A stretch of 64,000 nt of DNA from Salinimonas profundi (GCF_014750655.1 NZ_JABBXD010000014.1:1-64000), one strand, 5' to 3'. Shown: positions 28,883 through 37,897, numbered from the stretch's first letter. Notes: generated by a model from the sequence alone, not told the origin. Translations and numbers: made by a program.

Positions 28883-29776
28883 TCAGCTTAAAAGCTTTAT
28901 CAGCGCTTTACCCAGGCGTACGTTGAGTGCGCCTGCCGCCACTGCCTCGGCTGAATTTTCCACAAAGCGCGCCGTCAGTGAGCCGCTGATTTGATTCGCA
29001 ATTTCATCGCTGGCCAGATCGAAAATGCTCTGTGCGGCCAGGTTTTGCGCCAGTATGGTCATTAATCGCCAGTTTCCTGTCGTAGCGGGTCGTAGTCCAT
29101 ACACCTGCGCCACCCTGCGCACCATACGCAGGCTGATCCACAAAATGGCCAGTGTCTGAATAAGATGGTTGGGGCTGACAAAGGCCAGACTACCACTGAC
29201 CATCGACTCTCTGCGCACCACTTCACGCGCTCTGGCGGCAACAGGCTCATCTACCACCCGCTCATAAAGCCGGACTGTCTCTTTTGCGCTCATATGGTCC
29301 TGCACACTGTGTTGATACTGACGAAAACGATGCGCGGCAAAGCTTTCTTCAGAAAATGTGGCAGCATGTTTTTTTAACGCTTTTAGTGCCTCTTCGTGAG
29401 AGGACTGTGCCAGCTCGGCCAGATCCGGCGTTCGATGCAGGTATTTATTCACGGCCCGATAGCCGCGAATCTCGCGGGTGACCAGCCATAGCAAGCAGCC
29501 GCAAAAAGCACTTAACACAACCGCAAGTACAATACTTAACACCGGTGACTCGGCATAAGCACTTTGCAGATACCAGATAGCATCGACGATGCTAAATGCA
29601 AATAATGCCAGTAATCCAAGCAGCAGCGTCAGCGTAAACAGGGAGAGCCGTCCACCCTTTGCATCCGGCTGCCACTCCTGCGCAGTAAATTTTTCCGGCA
29701 TCGCATGCGTTGGCGGCGCTTCATCCACTTCGCGCTGCTGAACCTTGGCACGATACGGGGATACTGAATCACTCAT
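28883..29776 (-). CDS. ycjF: YcjF-family (TIGR01620/UPF0283) membrane protein
   Basis: A 297-residue inner-membrane protein with two membrane segments (about residues 45-70 and 75-105), then a soluble region with a long predicted helix set (KYLHRTPDLAELAQSSHEEALKAL) and a C-terminal segment RVAQVYGLRPATTGNWRLM typical of YcjF. The ATG at 29776 is six bases after AGGAG; the ATG two codons upstream overlaps that site and is unlikely. It overlaps the end of ycjX by eight bases. In enterobacteria ycjXF are members of the phage-shock (Psp) regulon, but no psp genes are in this window. Function unknown. Confidence 0.88.
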   Translation of the reverse strand: MSDSVSPYRAKVQQREVDEAPPTHAMPEKFTAQEWQPDAKGGRLSLFTLTLLLGLLALFAFSIVDAIWYLQSAYAESPVLSIVLAVVLSAFCGCLLWLVTREIRGYRAVNKYLHRTPDLAELAQSSHEEALKALKKHAATFSEESFAAHRFRQYQHSVQDHMSAKETVRLYERVVDEPVAARAREVVRRESMVSGSLAFVSPNHLIQTLAILWISLRMVRRVAQVYGLRPATTGNWRLMTILAQNLAAQSIFDLASDEIANQISGSLTARFVENSAEAVAAGALNVRLGKALIKLLS

Positions 29777-31130
29777 GACCATCTCCTAATAAAAACTGTA
29801 ACAACCGGTCCAGTCCTCTGCCGCTGAGTATTCGGGGCAGATAATCGTCCGGCACACTGGCAGGCAACACCGGGAAATGCTCCTGTGAGGACATCGCAGA
29901 AAGGCTTTCAGGCAGCGGTTCAAACTCAGCCTCTATGTACTGACCCGCCTTACCGCGGTATCGCAAACTACTGGGCGTACTGCCCGGATCGGTGGCCTGC
30001 AGTGCGCTTACTAAAAAGTGCTCAAAATGCACCGGCTTATCTTTTATTTTTGCTACCGCGCCTTCGGTAATCTGTTTCAGCAGCACCAATAGATCGTCAT
30101 GGTATGCGGCAGGGAGCAAGTCCGATTTTGCTGCTACAAACGCAACTTTACTAATCGCCTGCTGGCGCAGAATGTTGCGGCTGAACCAGCCACTTTCACC
30201 ATATGAGAACACCTCCGCCAGATAGCTCAAGGTTTCCTTGAGCTGATATAAGTGCTGCTTGCTGTGATTAAGCCCCTCAAACAAATCAATCAGAATAATC
30301 TGCTTATCGGCCTGACGAAACGTCCGGCTCTTTAACGGCGTCAGCCACTGCTTCTGGAAATAACGGTAATTCTTATCAAACAACTTCGTCCAGGGATGCG
30401 TCACATCACTGCTGACACTTGAAGGCAATGGTGTGAAGCCATATGAGCGCCAGTCAAACCCGGTATCGCCTAATAAAAAACTGCCCGGTTGTAACAGGGT
30501 GATGCCGTTTTGCTTGGCGTACAGCAAGTAGTTGCGATATTGCTCCACAAGCATTTCCACGCGTTCCGGCTCCGGCGGCTGGTCAAAGTCAAACTCTGCC
30601 ACCACATCATGCCATTGCTCCGCATAATCGCGCTGGGGCCTGTTCATTTGCTGCGCCCACGCCGAATCTGACCATTGCGTAAAGGGTTTGGTCAGCATCG
30701 GCAAGTCTGTCAGCCACTCCCCCGGGTAATCGATAAACTCGAAGACCACATCGGTATAGGGAAGTAAGTGCTTCTTAACCCCACTGGTTTCTCTAAGTCT
30801 GACCAAAACCTTAAACCCGTAAACATCTTCGGTGGGACTTGGCCACGCTTTTTTGCCCAGCGCCTCAATATGTTGTTCCACGGGAAACATTTCAAAGCCA
30901 TCTATAGGCTCAATCCACATGTGTTCGACCAGCTCAGCAGGCAAGTATTCTAATAATGGCAGACACTGATAACCGCCTTCGCTGCGATACTTAAGCATTG
31001 TCATCAGGCTGGTGAACAACGTCGACTTGCCACTGCGACTTAACCCGGTGATCGTAAAGCGGTGATGCTCTTTTAAAAACCAGTCAGCCCAGTGATTATT
31101 TTTTGCCGGATTAAACCATTGTGTAATCAA
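29769..31130 (-). CDS. ycjX: YcjX-family P-loop GTPase-like protein
   Basis: A 453-residue soluble protein of the YcjX (DUF463) family. The P-loop is TITGLSRSGKSTLFTSLM (residues about 27-44), followed by family blocks YQCLPLLEYLPAELVEHMWIEPI, EFIDYPGEWLTDLPML, LQPGSFLLGDTGFDW and ILIDLFEGLNHSKQHLY. The family is stress-linked and structurally related to dynamin-type GTPases. It is co-transcribed with ycjF (eight-base overlap) and shares a 153-base divergent promoter region with the CARF nuclease gene. The family is sure, the cellular role is not. Confidence 0.9.
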   Translation of the reverse strand: MITQWFNPAKNNHWADWFLKEHHRFTITGLSRSGKSTLFTSLMTMLKYRSEGGYQCLPLLEYLPAELVEHMWIEPIDGFEMFPVEQHIEALGKKAWPSPTEDVYGFKVLVRLRETSGVKKHLLPYTDVVFEFIDYPGEWLTDLPMLTKPFTQWSDSAWAQQMNRPQRDYAEQWHDVVAEFDFDQPPEPERVEMLVEQYRNYLLYAKQNGITLLQPGSFLLGDTGFDWRSYGFTPLPSSVSSDVTHPWTKLFDKNYRYFQKQWLTPLKSRTFRQADKQIILIDLFEGLNHSKQHLYQLKETLSYLAEVFSYGESGWFSRNILRQQAISKVAFVAAKSDLLPAAYHDDLLVLLKQITEGAVAKIKDKPVHFEHFLVSALQATDPGSTPSSLRYRGKAGQYIEAEFEPLPESLSAMSSQEHFPVLPASVPDDYLPRILSGRGLDRLLQFLLGDGHE

Positions 31131-31283
31131 TACTGCTCCTTTTTCTTCCTGCCAGTTATTAATGTGCCTGCGATATAAACAGTTTCAATACATTTTAATA
31201 CTTTGTTACATCATTTCCGGCGCGTTTGCGTATGCACTCTTCAGATGCCTTCGTAATATGTTTCTGATTTTATAGGAAAAGCG

Positions 31284-32423
31284 ATGACTACCACCCACGT
31301 TTGTTTACTTAATGATAGCGTCACTTCAGTACTGACACCGGTTATCGATCCCTCTATTCCCAGTGACGCGCTGATTATCGCAGGAACAAGCGACTACGAA
31401 AGTCATGCTCAGCAACTTATACGCCTGGCGAAAACTCGCGGCTTCAAAGCAAGTTATTTTTGTTTACCCGATACAGCGAAAACCGCGCAAATCAAGGATG
31501 CCTTTCTTGAGCTTTTTTCGCGTGTTTGCGAATCAGGCGAAGGTGAAGTCTGGCTGAATGCCTCAGCAGGTGACAGGTATCATGTACTCGCCGCTTTTGA
31601 GGTTGCGCGCGCATACGACTGCCCGGTCTTTGTGGTTGAGCCTGCCCAGGATGAACTGTACTGGCTGCATCCTGAAGACAGGGCGCCTACCCCCATTGAT
31701 GACCGGCTAAAATTGCATGAATATTTTACCCTTTTCGATGCCACACTCACCGGGCAGGAAAATACGCAGGGAGTAAGCAAACCTGTCAGAGAGCTTGGTG
31801 AAAGCTGGGCAAAGGATATAGAAGAGTGTGCGCATGCCCTAAGAGCCCTGAATTACCTGGCCTCTGAGGCTGGTGAATCGTTACGGGTACCGATGGAGCA
31901 GCAACACCGGGACGATACGACCCTAACCAGCATGCTATGGGAACTTGAAGCGCTGGACTATGTCAGGATTGATAACAATACGCTGATATTTTCCAATGAA
32001 AAGGCGCGCTTTTTTTGTAACGGCGGCTGGCTGGAAGAGCATACCTATGCCGTGCTTAATGGTGTCACCACGCAGGTTAAAAGTATTCAGGACGCAGCCC
32101 ATGGCGCGCAAATCACCCGAAAAATTAACGGTAAAACGCTAAGTAACGAACTGGATGTTATCGCGCTGGCCAATAACAAATTACATATTATCGAGTGTAA
32201 AACCCAGTACATGGAAGCGCTGAGCAGCACTAATACGCTTTATAAGCTGGATTCACTCAATGAGTTGTTAGGTGGTCTTGAAGGCCGCGCCGCGCTGGTC
32301 ACCTATTTCGATGTCACCCCGTCTGCCAGATTACGAGCGACTGAGCTGGGTATCAGAATCTTCGGATCTCAGGAAATTCCTCAGTTAAAGCACCATCTGG
32401 CGAACTGGCTGGAGCAAGCATAA
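31284..32423 (+). CDS. CARF-domain PD-(D/E)XK nuclease, Card1/Can2-like (DUF1887)
   Basis: A 379-residue protein with three parts: an N-terminal Rossmann-like CARF region (about 1-145; it contains GEVWLNASAGDRYHVLAAFEVA, the helix after a ligand loop), a winged-helix-like linker (about 165-245, TTLTSMLWELEALDYVRIDNNTLIF), and a C-terminal PD-(D/E)XK nuclease (about 250-379) with Asp291 in NELDVIAL, then Glu304 and Lys306 in HIIECKT. This is the layout of Card1 (Can2), a nuclease switched on by cyclic tetra-adenylate in type III CRISPR defence, and of stand-alone DUF1887 proteins such as Vibrio cholerae VC1899. No cas10, csm/cmr gene or repeat array lies in the 64 kb, so the signal source is unknown. 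It has its own promoter region. Confidence 0.88.
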   Translation: MTTTHVCLLNDSVTSVLTPVIDPSIPSDALIIAGTSDYESHAQQLIRLAKTRGFKASYFCLPDTAKTAQIKDAFLELFSRVCESGEGEVWLNASAGDRYHVLAAFEVARAYDCPVFVVEPAQDELYWLHPEDRAPTPIDDRLKLHEYFTLFDATLTGQENTQGVSKPVRELGESWAKDIEECAHALRALNYLASEAGESLRVPMEQQHRDDTTLTSMLWELEALDYVRIDNNTLIFSNEKARFFCNGGWLEEHTYAVLNGVTTQVKSIQDAAHGAQITRKINGKTLSNELDVIALANNKLHIIECKTQYMEALSSTNTLYKLDSLNELLGGLEGRAALVTYFDVTPSARLRATELGIRIFGSQEIPQLKHHLANWLEQA

Positions 32424-32504
32424 GCGCTGTACTGATGGCCGAAGTGATGAAAAATCTGCTAAGGTAAATGCCGGATAAACAGATTCAGTCGCCACTTAAA
32501 AACA

Positions 32505-33965
32505 ATGCTAAAAAAAATATTTCTTATGCTGGCTGTGCTCATTGCAGCAATGATTACGGTCATTCTTATTCGCGGCGCGTTGTTTACGCCTTCGCCTGAC
32601 GAACACCATGAAACCATTTCAGATAATTATTCGCTGCCTGCGGCAAATCAGGTTGCTACCCATCTGGCACAAAGTATTCGTTTTAAAACATTATCTGAAC
32701 AAGCAGCCCCTATCGACGCGCAGGCATTCGCTGGGTTCAGAAAATGGCTGGCTGAGACTTATCCGGCAACCCATGAGGCGCTGACGCTGCATGTAATCAA
32801 TACGCACACCTTATTGTTTCATTGGCAAGGAAGTCATTCTGACAAACCACCCGTCCTTTTGTCGGCACACTATGATGTGGTGCCGGTCAATCCGGACACT
32901 GAAAGCAAGTGGACACACCCTCCTTTTGCCGGCCATATTGATGAGGAAAAGCGGATTTGGGGCCGCGGCGCGCTGGATGATAAAAGCGCGGTAATCGCAC
33001 TCATTGAATCGGTAGAAGCTGCACTCAGTCAGCAGTTTACGCCCAAAGCAGACGTTTATATCGCATTTACCCATGATGAAGAGCTCGGTGGTAATGCCGG
33101 CGCCAAGGCAGTAACTGCATGGTTTCGCGACAATAATATCACGCCAGCATGGTCACTGGATGAGGGCTCCTTTATGCTGGATGGATTAGTGCCGGGGCTG
33201 GATAAGCCCATCGCCAGTATCAATGTTGCCGAAAAAGGCTTTTTAACGCTTCGGCTTAGCGCTGATGGCGCTGGCGGGCACAGTTCTATGCCACCGGCAC
33301 AAACCGCAGTAACCCGGATATCCCGCGCCGTGGTTGCGGTGCAAGATGCCCCAATCCCTGGTGGTCTTAGCGGTGTCACAGGCCAGATGTACACCAGTAT
33401 TGCCCGGCATATGTCCTTTGATAAACGAGTCCTGTTTGCCAATCGCTGGCTGTTCAGCCCGGTTATAGAAACTGTCGTGGGTCAGTCGCCTAGCGGAAAT
33501 GCCATGCTCAGAACCACGACAGCACCTACCATGATGAGTGGCAGCATCAAAGCCAATGTACTGCCGGAAACGGCAACCGCGACCATCAATTTCAGGGTTC
33601 ATCCGCGTGACAGTATCGAAGGCATAGTGGACTGGGTAAAACAGGCTGTTAATGATGATAGTATTTCAATTGAGATAACCGAAGCGTTCCCTGCATCTAC
33701 CGTAGCACCCGCTGACAACGCGGCGTTTAGTTTACTTGCTGCAACAGCCCGACACGTTTTTGCAGATACAATAGTTACGCCGGGCCTGACCGTAGCGGCA
33801 ACTGACAGTCATCATTATGCCACGTTAACCAATGCTTACCGGTTCAATCCGATGATAATTTCCGGTAGCGATCTGGATGGTTTTCACGGCACCGATGAGC
33901 ATATCACGACTGACAACATGATGAATGCGGTTAGCTTTTACAGCCACTTTCTCAGGCAGCTGTAA
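32505..33965 (+). CDS. M20-family metallopeptidase (carboxypeptidase S-like), membrane-anchored
   Basis: A 486-residue dizinc peptidase. After an N-terminal hydrophobic anchor or signal (about 5-25), the M20 metal ligands and catalytic residues appear in order: His and Asp in LLSAHYDVVPVN, Asp in WGRGALDDKSAV, the Glu-Glu pair in FTHDEELGGNAGAKA, Asp in ITPAWSLDEGSF, and the C-terminal His in GFHGTDEHI. The dimerisation domain begins near residue 240 (GAGGHSSMPP). Members of this subgroup are aminoacylases or carboxypeptidases of broad specificity. It stands 81 bases downstream of the CARF gene and overlaps the convergent membrane-protein gene by 14 bases. Confidence 0.9.
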   Translation: MLKKIFLMLAVLIAAMITVILIRGALFTPSPDEHHETISDNYSLPAANQVATHLAQSIRFKTLSEQAAPIDAQAFAGFRKWLAETYPATHEALTLHVINTHTLLFHWQGSHSDKPPVLLSAHYDVVPVNPDTESKWTHPPFAGHIDEEKRIWGRGALDDKSAVIALIESVEAALSQQFTPKADVYIAFTHDEELGGNAGAKAVTAWFRDNNITPAWSLDEGSFMLDGLVPGLDKPIASINVAEKGFLTLRLSADGAGGHSSMPPAQTAVTRISRAVVAVQDAPIPGGLSGVTGQMYTSIARHMSFDKRVLFANRWLFSPVIETVVGQSPSGNAMLRTTTAPTMMSGSIKANVLPETATATINFRVHPRDSIEGIVDWVKQAVNDDSISIEITEAFPASTVAPADNAAFSLLAATARHVFADTIVTPGLTVAATDSHHYATLTNAYRFNPMIISGSDLDGFHGTDEHITTDNMMNAVSFYSHFLRQL

Positions 33966-34623
33966 AAGCTGCCTTATTAGTGCCGTAGTGTGTTTGTAAT
34001 AACAGGTGAAAACAGTAACCCAGCGTAAGACTCATAATCAGCATTTCGCCACCATCCTCGAGTATCGCGAAAAATGTGTTCCCCCATGGAACCATTATAT
34101 GAACCATATCAATGACGATGCCAAAAAATGCGATGGCTGCCACCAGCGCTAGCAACCGGTGTGTAACTCGCCGGGCGTAGGCTCCCGCTTTAAAATAAGT
34201 AACAGCCAGGAAACTAAACAGAAATGTACCGGCAATAGCAGTAACGAGTAGCTCACCAAAATCCTGTGCCCGCAATCTGAGCGCCGGCTGGATATCAAGA
34301 TTAGCTACCAGATAGCTACCACCCGCCTCGTGAACCTTTAAAGAGTCATCCAACAGCATATATCCGAAAATAAACATCCATGCTAGCAGCACGGCAGCTT
34401 TATGGCGCATAAACAGCAACGCCAGTAAACATATGACCCAGAATATTTTGAGGTACTGAAAGACTTCTGCATAACCGCGATCACGGGTGATCAAAAAGTG
34501 GGGATGAGAAACCAGATCAAGTTTAAATGCCAGGTGGGCCATTATGAAACCTAAATCCGATAACACCATGAGACCAATGATTACTGTTATCGGAAAGCCG
34601 AAACGCCATTGAGAGAACATCAT
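33952..34623 (-). CDS. Hypothetical integral membrane protein
   Basis: I do not recognise the family. The 223-residue product is highly hydrophobic with about six predicted membrane helices (starting around residues 10, 47, 70, 118, 150 and 185) and no long soluble domain. Short charged loops include LDLVSHPHFLITRDRGYAEVFQYLK and DDSLKVHEAGGSYL. The His- and Asp-rich face could bind a ligand or ion but nothing specific can be claimed. It is transcribed alone, converging on and overlapping the last 14 bases of the M20 peptidase gene. Confidence 0.6.
   Translation of the reverse strand: MMFSQWRFGFPITVIIGLMVLSDLGFIMAHLAFKLDLVSHPHFLITRDRGYAEVFQYLKIFWVICLLALLFMRHKAAVLLAWMFIFGYMLLDDSLKVHEAGGSYLVANLDIQPALRLRAQDFGELLVTAIAGTFLFSFLAVTYFKAGAYARRVTHRLLALVAAIAFFGIVIDMVHIMVPWGNTFFAILEDGGEMLIMSLTLGYCFHLLLQTHYGTNKAAFTAA
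33954..33974. terminator. Hairpin inside the tail-to-tail gene overlap
   Basis: AGGCAGCT and AGCTGCCT are perfect 8-base arms around a GTAAA loop, spanning the stop codons of both the M20 peptidase and the convergent membrane-protein gene. U tracts on either side are weak (TTATT on the plus strand). A compact shared terminator is plausible. Confidence 0.45.
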
Positions 34624-34689
34624 GCAAATCCTATTGCTTTATAATTATCATATTGTCATAAAAATATAACATGTTTCTCACAGTTAAGA

Positions 34690-36765
34690 TCACAGACTTT
34701 TCACCTTAGTGTTCTTTTCCCTGACCATTTTGGCAGTGCGCTGGAAGGTCAGATCAAGTCGCTCAAAAATGCCCTCAATAAGCGTGAGATGCGCGGGGCC
34801 ATTAGCGTCCTGCCTGACCTGAGCTAAAACTGAATCGCACATTTGTCTGAAACGTTCTGTGGTTTTACCCTTGGCAGCATCAATAAACGTGTCAGCCAGT
34901 ACATATTGCCAGTGCTTCAGAATAACGGATAAATCCTTGTCCGTTACAGTCTGCACCAATGTTCGCACCCGAATAGAGGTATGGCCCAGATTTAAGCCTG
35001 TCAGGCCCAGGTCGGTAATGACACGGGCATCACTGGCCGCTTCTTTATCGTAACTGGTGAGCCGGAGTAACCGGTCGCCCATACGGGCATTATACCAGTG
35101 CGCTGGTGTATCCTGTTCAATCAGGCGCTGCAGATCACGCCGTGTAGCATGCAGCAGTCGCCGCTGCATTGTTTGTACGCCGGGTCCGGTAATCAGCCGG
35201 AAAATCCAGTAAAGCAAACTTACCCCTGCCACAATAGCGAATGCTGCACTTAGCGTGTAATCCACAGACAAAGGTCGTGTCATATCGTTTGCAGGTTGTA
35301 CCAGCAGGGTGAAAGGGATACAGAACCCCAGTCCGTAAGGCAAGGTGGCCCGCTGCGAGATCGCCATGAGCCCCAGAAAGTATGGTGCACTAAGCACCAA
35401 TACCAGCAAGCCGTAATCGCCACTGCTCTGGGCCAGTAAGTTCAGCGCGTAGAAGATAGCTACCGGTATTGCCACCGCGACCCCTACCAGCATGCGTTTG
35501 AGCGACTGTTTCACTACAGCTGGCGACATCCTTGCAAACATTATCGAGAAAATAACCGGCATAATCATGACCATAATAGCAGCCGGTGATCCGGTATATA
35601 GCCACAGTAATGCGCCGCAGTTAAACACCAAAAACGTACGCAGACCGGTTGCCAGTCCTATCAGCGGATCGCGATAGGGTCGGTGTTCTGGTGCTTTAAG
35701 TACCGACGCATGGCCTTTTATCAGTGTGTTGTAGGCGCGCAAAATGAGAACAATTTCAGACAACATTTCATGCGCAGTTTTTAATAACCGGGCTTCAAGG
35801 GGAGTTACTGTCTCTGTTTGTTTGGATATTTTCAGAAGCTTGCGGCGCTGGGCCTGAGCCAGTTCATAACAGGTTTGATAATCAGACGTTTCGGCAATTT
35901 TTTTCAGGTCGCTGCGCAGTACATCAAGCAACTCATTCAATGTGCCTGATAAGACTTCCGGGTGATTGCGCTGCAGCCTGCCGAAAATCTGAATCACCGC
36001 GACCACTGACAGGGTTTTATTACCAATAACACTGGCGGCGCGCGCCCTGCCCGGTCCCTGCGGCCCTTCATAGGCAACCGCACTGGAATCATCGTTCAGT
36101 GCTGCCAGTGACTCCAGTATTTCATCAATGCACTGATGCCGGCTTTCATGTGAACCTTCCGGATCAAGTTCGAGATTGACGTAATGCAGGGTGCGGTTTA
36201 TGACGGTTTTTGCCTGATTTTGTAACGAGGTTTTCAGCCGCTTGGGAAACACCAGCAGACTCACTGTCATAGCACACAGGGCGCCGACAATTATCTCGGT
36301 AATACGTGCCTGAGAAATATTGAAAATGGTCTGGTTGGTAGCCAGTTCCGGCGTCGACATGGTGAGCAGCACGATAATACAGGGGGTGACACTGGCCATG
36401 GCAAAAAAGTAAATAAAGTTAACGCGCCGGACCATGGCTGACAACGATGAGTTGAGCGCCAGCCAGACCGCCAGCACGCCCATCGCAGGCACTGGCGCAG
36501 CGTGCAGGTAGTTAAGTACAAACATACCAAACACGCCGCCCAGCAATGTACCGGTGATCTGGCTGACGGTTTTTTCCACCACCAGCCCGCCCTCAGGCCT
36601 GACCTGTAAAAAGACGGCAGAAACAACCGCCCAGTAAGGTTTTTCTAAATTGAAGTACAACGAGATGTAAAGCGCCATGGCCATCGACAACACGCCTTTA
36701 AATGCAAAGAGCACGCTGTCTTTTGAAGGCGTAAGATACGTCGCCGCTAACAGGGGCAGCTGCAT
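34690..36765 (-). CDS. FUSC-family efflux pump (AaeB-like)
   Basis: A 691-residue inner-membrane protein with the AaeB/FUSC layout: two hydrophobic blocks of about five to six helices (residues about 20-185 and 365-520), each followed by a soluble region. The first block contains SLYFNLEKPYWAVVSAVFL-like sequence with the family hallmark KPYWA, and the second SPAAIMVMIMPVIFSIMFARM. In E. coli AaeB with AaeA exports hydroxylated aromatic acids such as p-hydroxybenzoate. Ferulic and coumaric acids are released from plant cell walls, so such a pump fits a xylan degrader, but this is inference. It lies two bases after the HlyD adaptor in a three-gene set. Confidence 0.88.
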   Translation of the reverse strand: MQLPLLAATYLTPSKDSVLFAFKGVLSMAMALYISLYFNLEKPYWAVVSAVFLQVRPEGGLVVEKTVSQITGTLLGGVFGMFVLNYLHAAPVPAMGVLAVWLALNSSLSAMVRRVNFIYFFAMASVTPCIIVLLTMSTPELATNQTIFNISQARITEIIVGALCAMTVSLLVFPKRLKTSLQNQAKTVINRTLHYVNLELDPEGSHESRHQCIDEILESLAALNDDSSAVAYEGPQGPGRARAASVIGNKTLSVVAVIQIFGRLQRNHPEVLSGTLNELLDVLRSDLKKIAETSDYQTCYELAQAQRRKLLKISKQTETVTPLEARLLKTAHEMLSEIVLILRAYNTLIKGHASVLKAPEHRPYRDPLIGLATGLRTFLVFNCGALLWLYTGSPAAIMVMIMPVIFSIMFARMSPAVVKQSLKRMLVGVAVAIPVAIFYALNLLAQSSGDYGLLVLVLSAPYFLGLMAISQRATLPYGLGFCIPFTLLVQPANDMTRPLSVDYTLSAAFAIVAGVSLLYWIFRLITGPGVQTMQRRLLHATRRDLQRLIEQDTPAHWYNARMGDRLLRLTSYDKEAASDARVITDLGLTGLNLGHTSIRVRTLVQTVTDKDLSVILKHWQYVLADTFIDAAKGKTTERFRQMCDSVLAQVRQDANGPAHLTLIEGIFERLDLTFQRTAKMVREKNTKVKSL

Positions 36766-36767
36766 GA

Positions 36768-37628
36768 TTACTGCTCGTTTAAGTGGATAGAGGCCGTGGT
36801 GCCTGCCACCAGCCTGACATTATCAGGCACCGGGTCCAGTTCAATATCGACGGGCACCCGCTGCGCCAGCCTCACCCAATTGAAGGTTTGCTGTACTTTG
36901 GGCAGCAACTGCTCATTACGATGGATATTTGTATCAGCAATGGCTTCGCCAATACTTACGACTTTACCTGTTAAAGGCTGCTCATTACTCATCAGCCGGA
37001 TTGTCGCCCGCTGCCCTTCGTGGATAAGAGATAACTTGGTTTCCTCAAAGTAGCCGGTCACATAAAACGAGCCTTTTCTGACCAGCGAGAGCACTGGTTT
37101 TCCCTGACTGACGTAATTGCCTTCGCGCAAGTCGAGATTCACAATGGTTCCTGCATGCGGGGCTTTTACACGCGTGCGCTGCAGATTCAGCTGCAGCGTG
37201 TTCAGTTTGGCATTTGCCAGATTGTACTCGGCGCGGGCGGCTTCGGCATTCATGCGCGTAATTTCCAAATCTTCCTGACTGATAGTGTTTTCTTTCGCCA
37301 GTCCTTTGCGGCGCTGATATTCATGCTGGGCAAGTTGCCATGCCAATTCTTTGGCTTCACGGGCGGCACGCTGTTCGTTGATAGCAGCTTCGTAGCGCGC
37401 ATCATCAATGGTAAACAGCAGCTGACCCTTTTCTACTTTTTGATTATCACTGACGGATAACCCAGTGACCCATCCCGATACATCCGGAGAGATAGTGGTT
37501 ATCTGAGCCTGTACTCTGCCATCACGTGTCCAGGGAGCGTGTAAATACCGGTCCCATACCCACCGACCGGCCAACACGGCCATCGCCACGATTATCAGGG
37601 TTACAATAATTCTTATCACCGTGCCCAT
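36768..37628 (-). CDS. HlyD/EmrA-type periplasmic adaptor (AaeA-like)
   Basis: A 286-residue membrane fusion protein with one N-terminal membrane segment (about 5-25), the biotinyl-lipoyl halves (WTRDGRVQAQITTISPDVSGWVTGL and RTRVKAPHAGTIVNLDLREGNYVS) on either side of an alpha-hairpin (about 85-140), then a beta-barrel (FYVTGYFEETKLSLIHEGQ). It links the FUSC pump to an outer-membrane channel, which is not encoded nearby. GGAGG lies ten bases before the start, formed by the end of the DUF1656 gene. This small adaptor size and gene order (DUF1656, adaptor, FUSC) match the aae type. Confidence 0.9.
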   Translation of the reverse strand: MGTVIRIIVTLIIVAMAVLAGRWVWDRYLHAPWTRDGRVQAQITTISPDVSGWVTGLSVSDNQKVEKGQLLFTIDDARYEAAINEQRAAREAKELAWQLAQHEYQRRKGLAKENTISQEDLEITRMNAEAARAEYNLANAKLNTLQLNLQRTRVKAPHAGTIVNLDLREGNYVSQGKPVLSLVRKGSFYVTGYFEETKLSLIHEGQRATIRLMSNEQPLTGKVVSIGEAIADTNIHRNEQLLPKVQQTFNWVRLAQRVPVDIELDPVPDNVRLVAGTTASIHLNEQ

Positions 37629-37634
37629 AGCCGG

Positions 37635-37835
37635 CTAACCTCCTGCAATTAATACCACTGCTGCCAGATAGCAGATGAACAGACTGACCTCACACCATGC
37701 GGGTCGCCATAGTTTTTGATACACGCCCGCTTTTACCAGTGTCAGGCGTGTGATCACAGATATCAGAAATGCCACCGGCAGATAGACAATTAGTGGGCTG
37801 AACAGCATGCCCCCCAATGCTATTTCAGTCAGCAT
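37635..37835 (-). CDS. DUF1656 small membrane protein (AaeX-like)
   Basis: A 66-residue protein with two membrane helices (about residues 10-32 and 42-64) starting MLTEIALGGMLFSPL. The ATG at 37835 has GGGAG seven bases upstream; the in-frame ATG two codons earlier is too close to that site. DUF1656/AaeX proteins always accompany an HlyD adaptor and FUSC pump, as here, where it is the first gene of the three. Its mechanistic role is unknown. Confidence 0.88.
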   Translation of the reverse strand: MLTEIALGGMLFSPLIVYLPVAFLISVITRLTLVKAGVYQKLWRPAWCEVSLFICYLAAVVLIAGG

Positions 37836-37897
37836 TGGCATTCTCCCGCTCAGCACAATGCCCTGTTACGTTTCGATCGGCTCTCATCGTTTCACCA

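Noticed and set aside
31131-31283. Possible CRISPR repeats or leader near the CARF nuclease
   Set aside because: The flanking gaps were read on both strands; there are no direct repeats with regular spacing.
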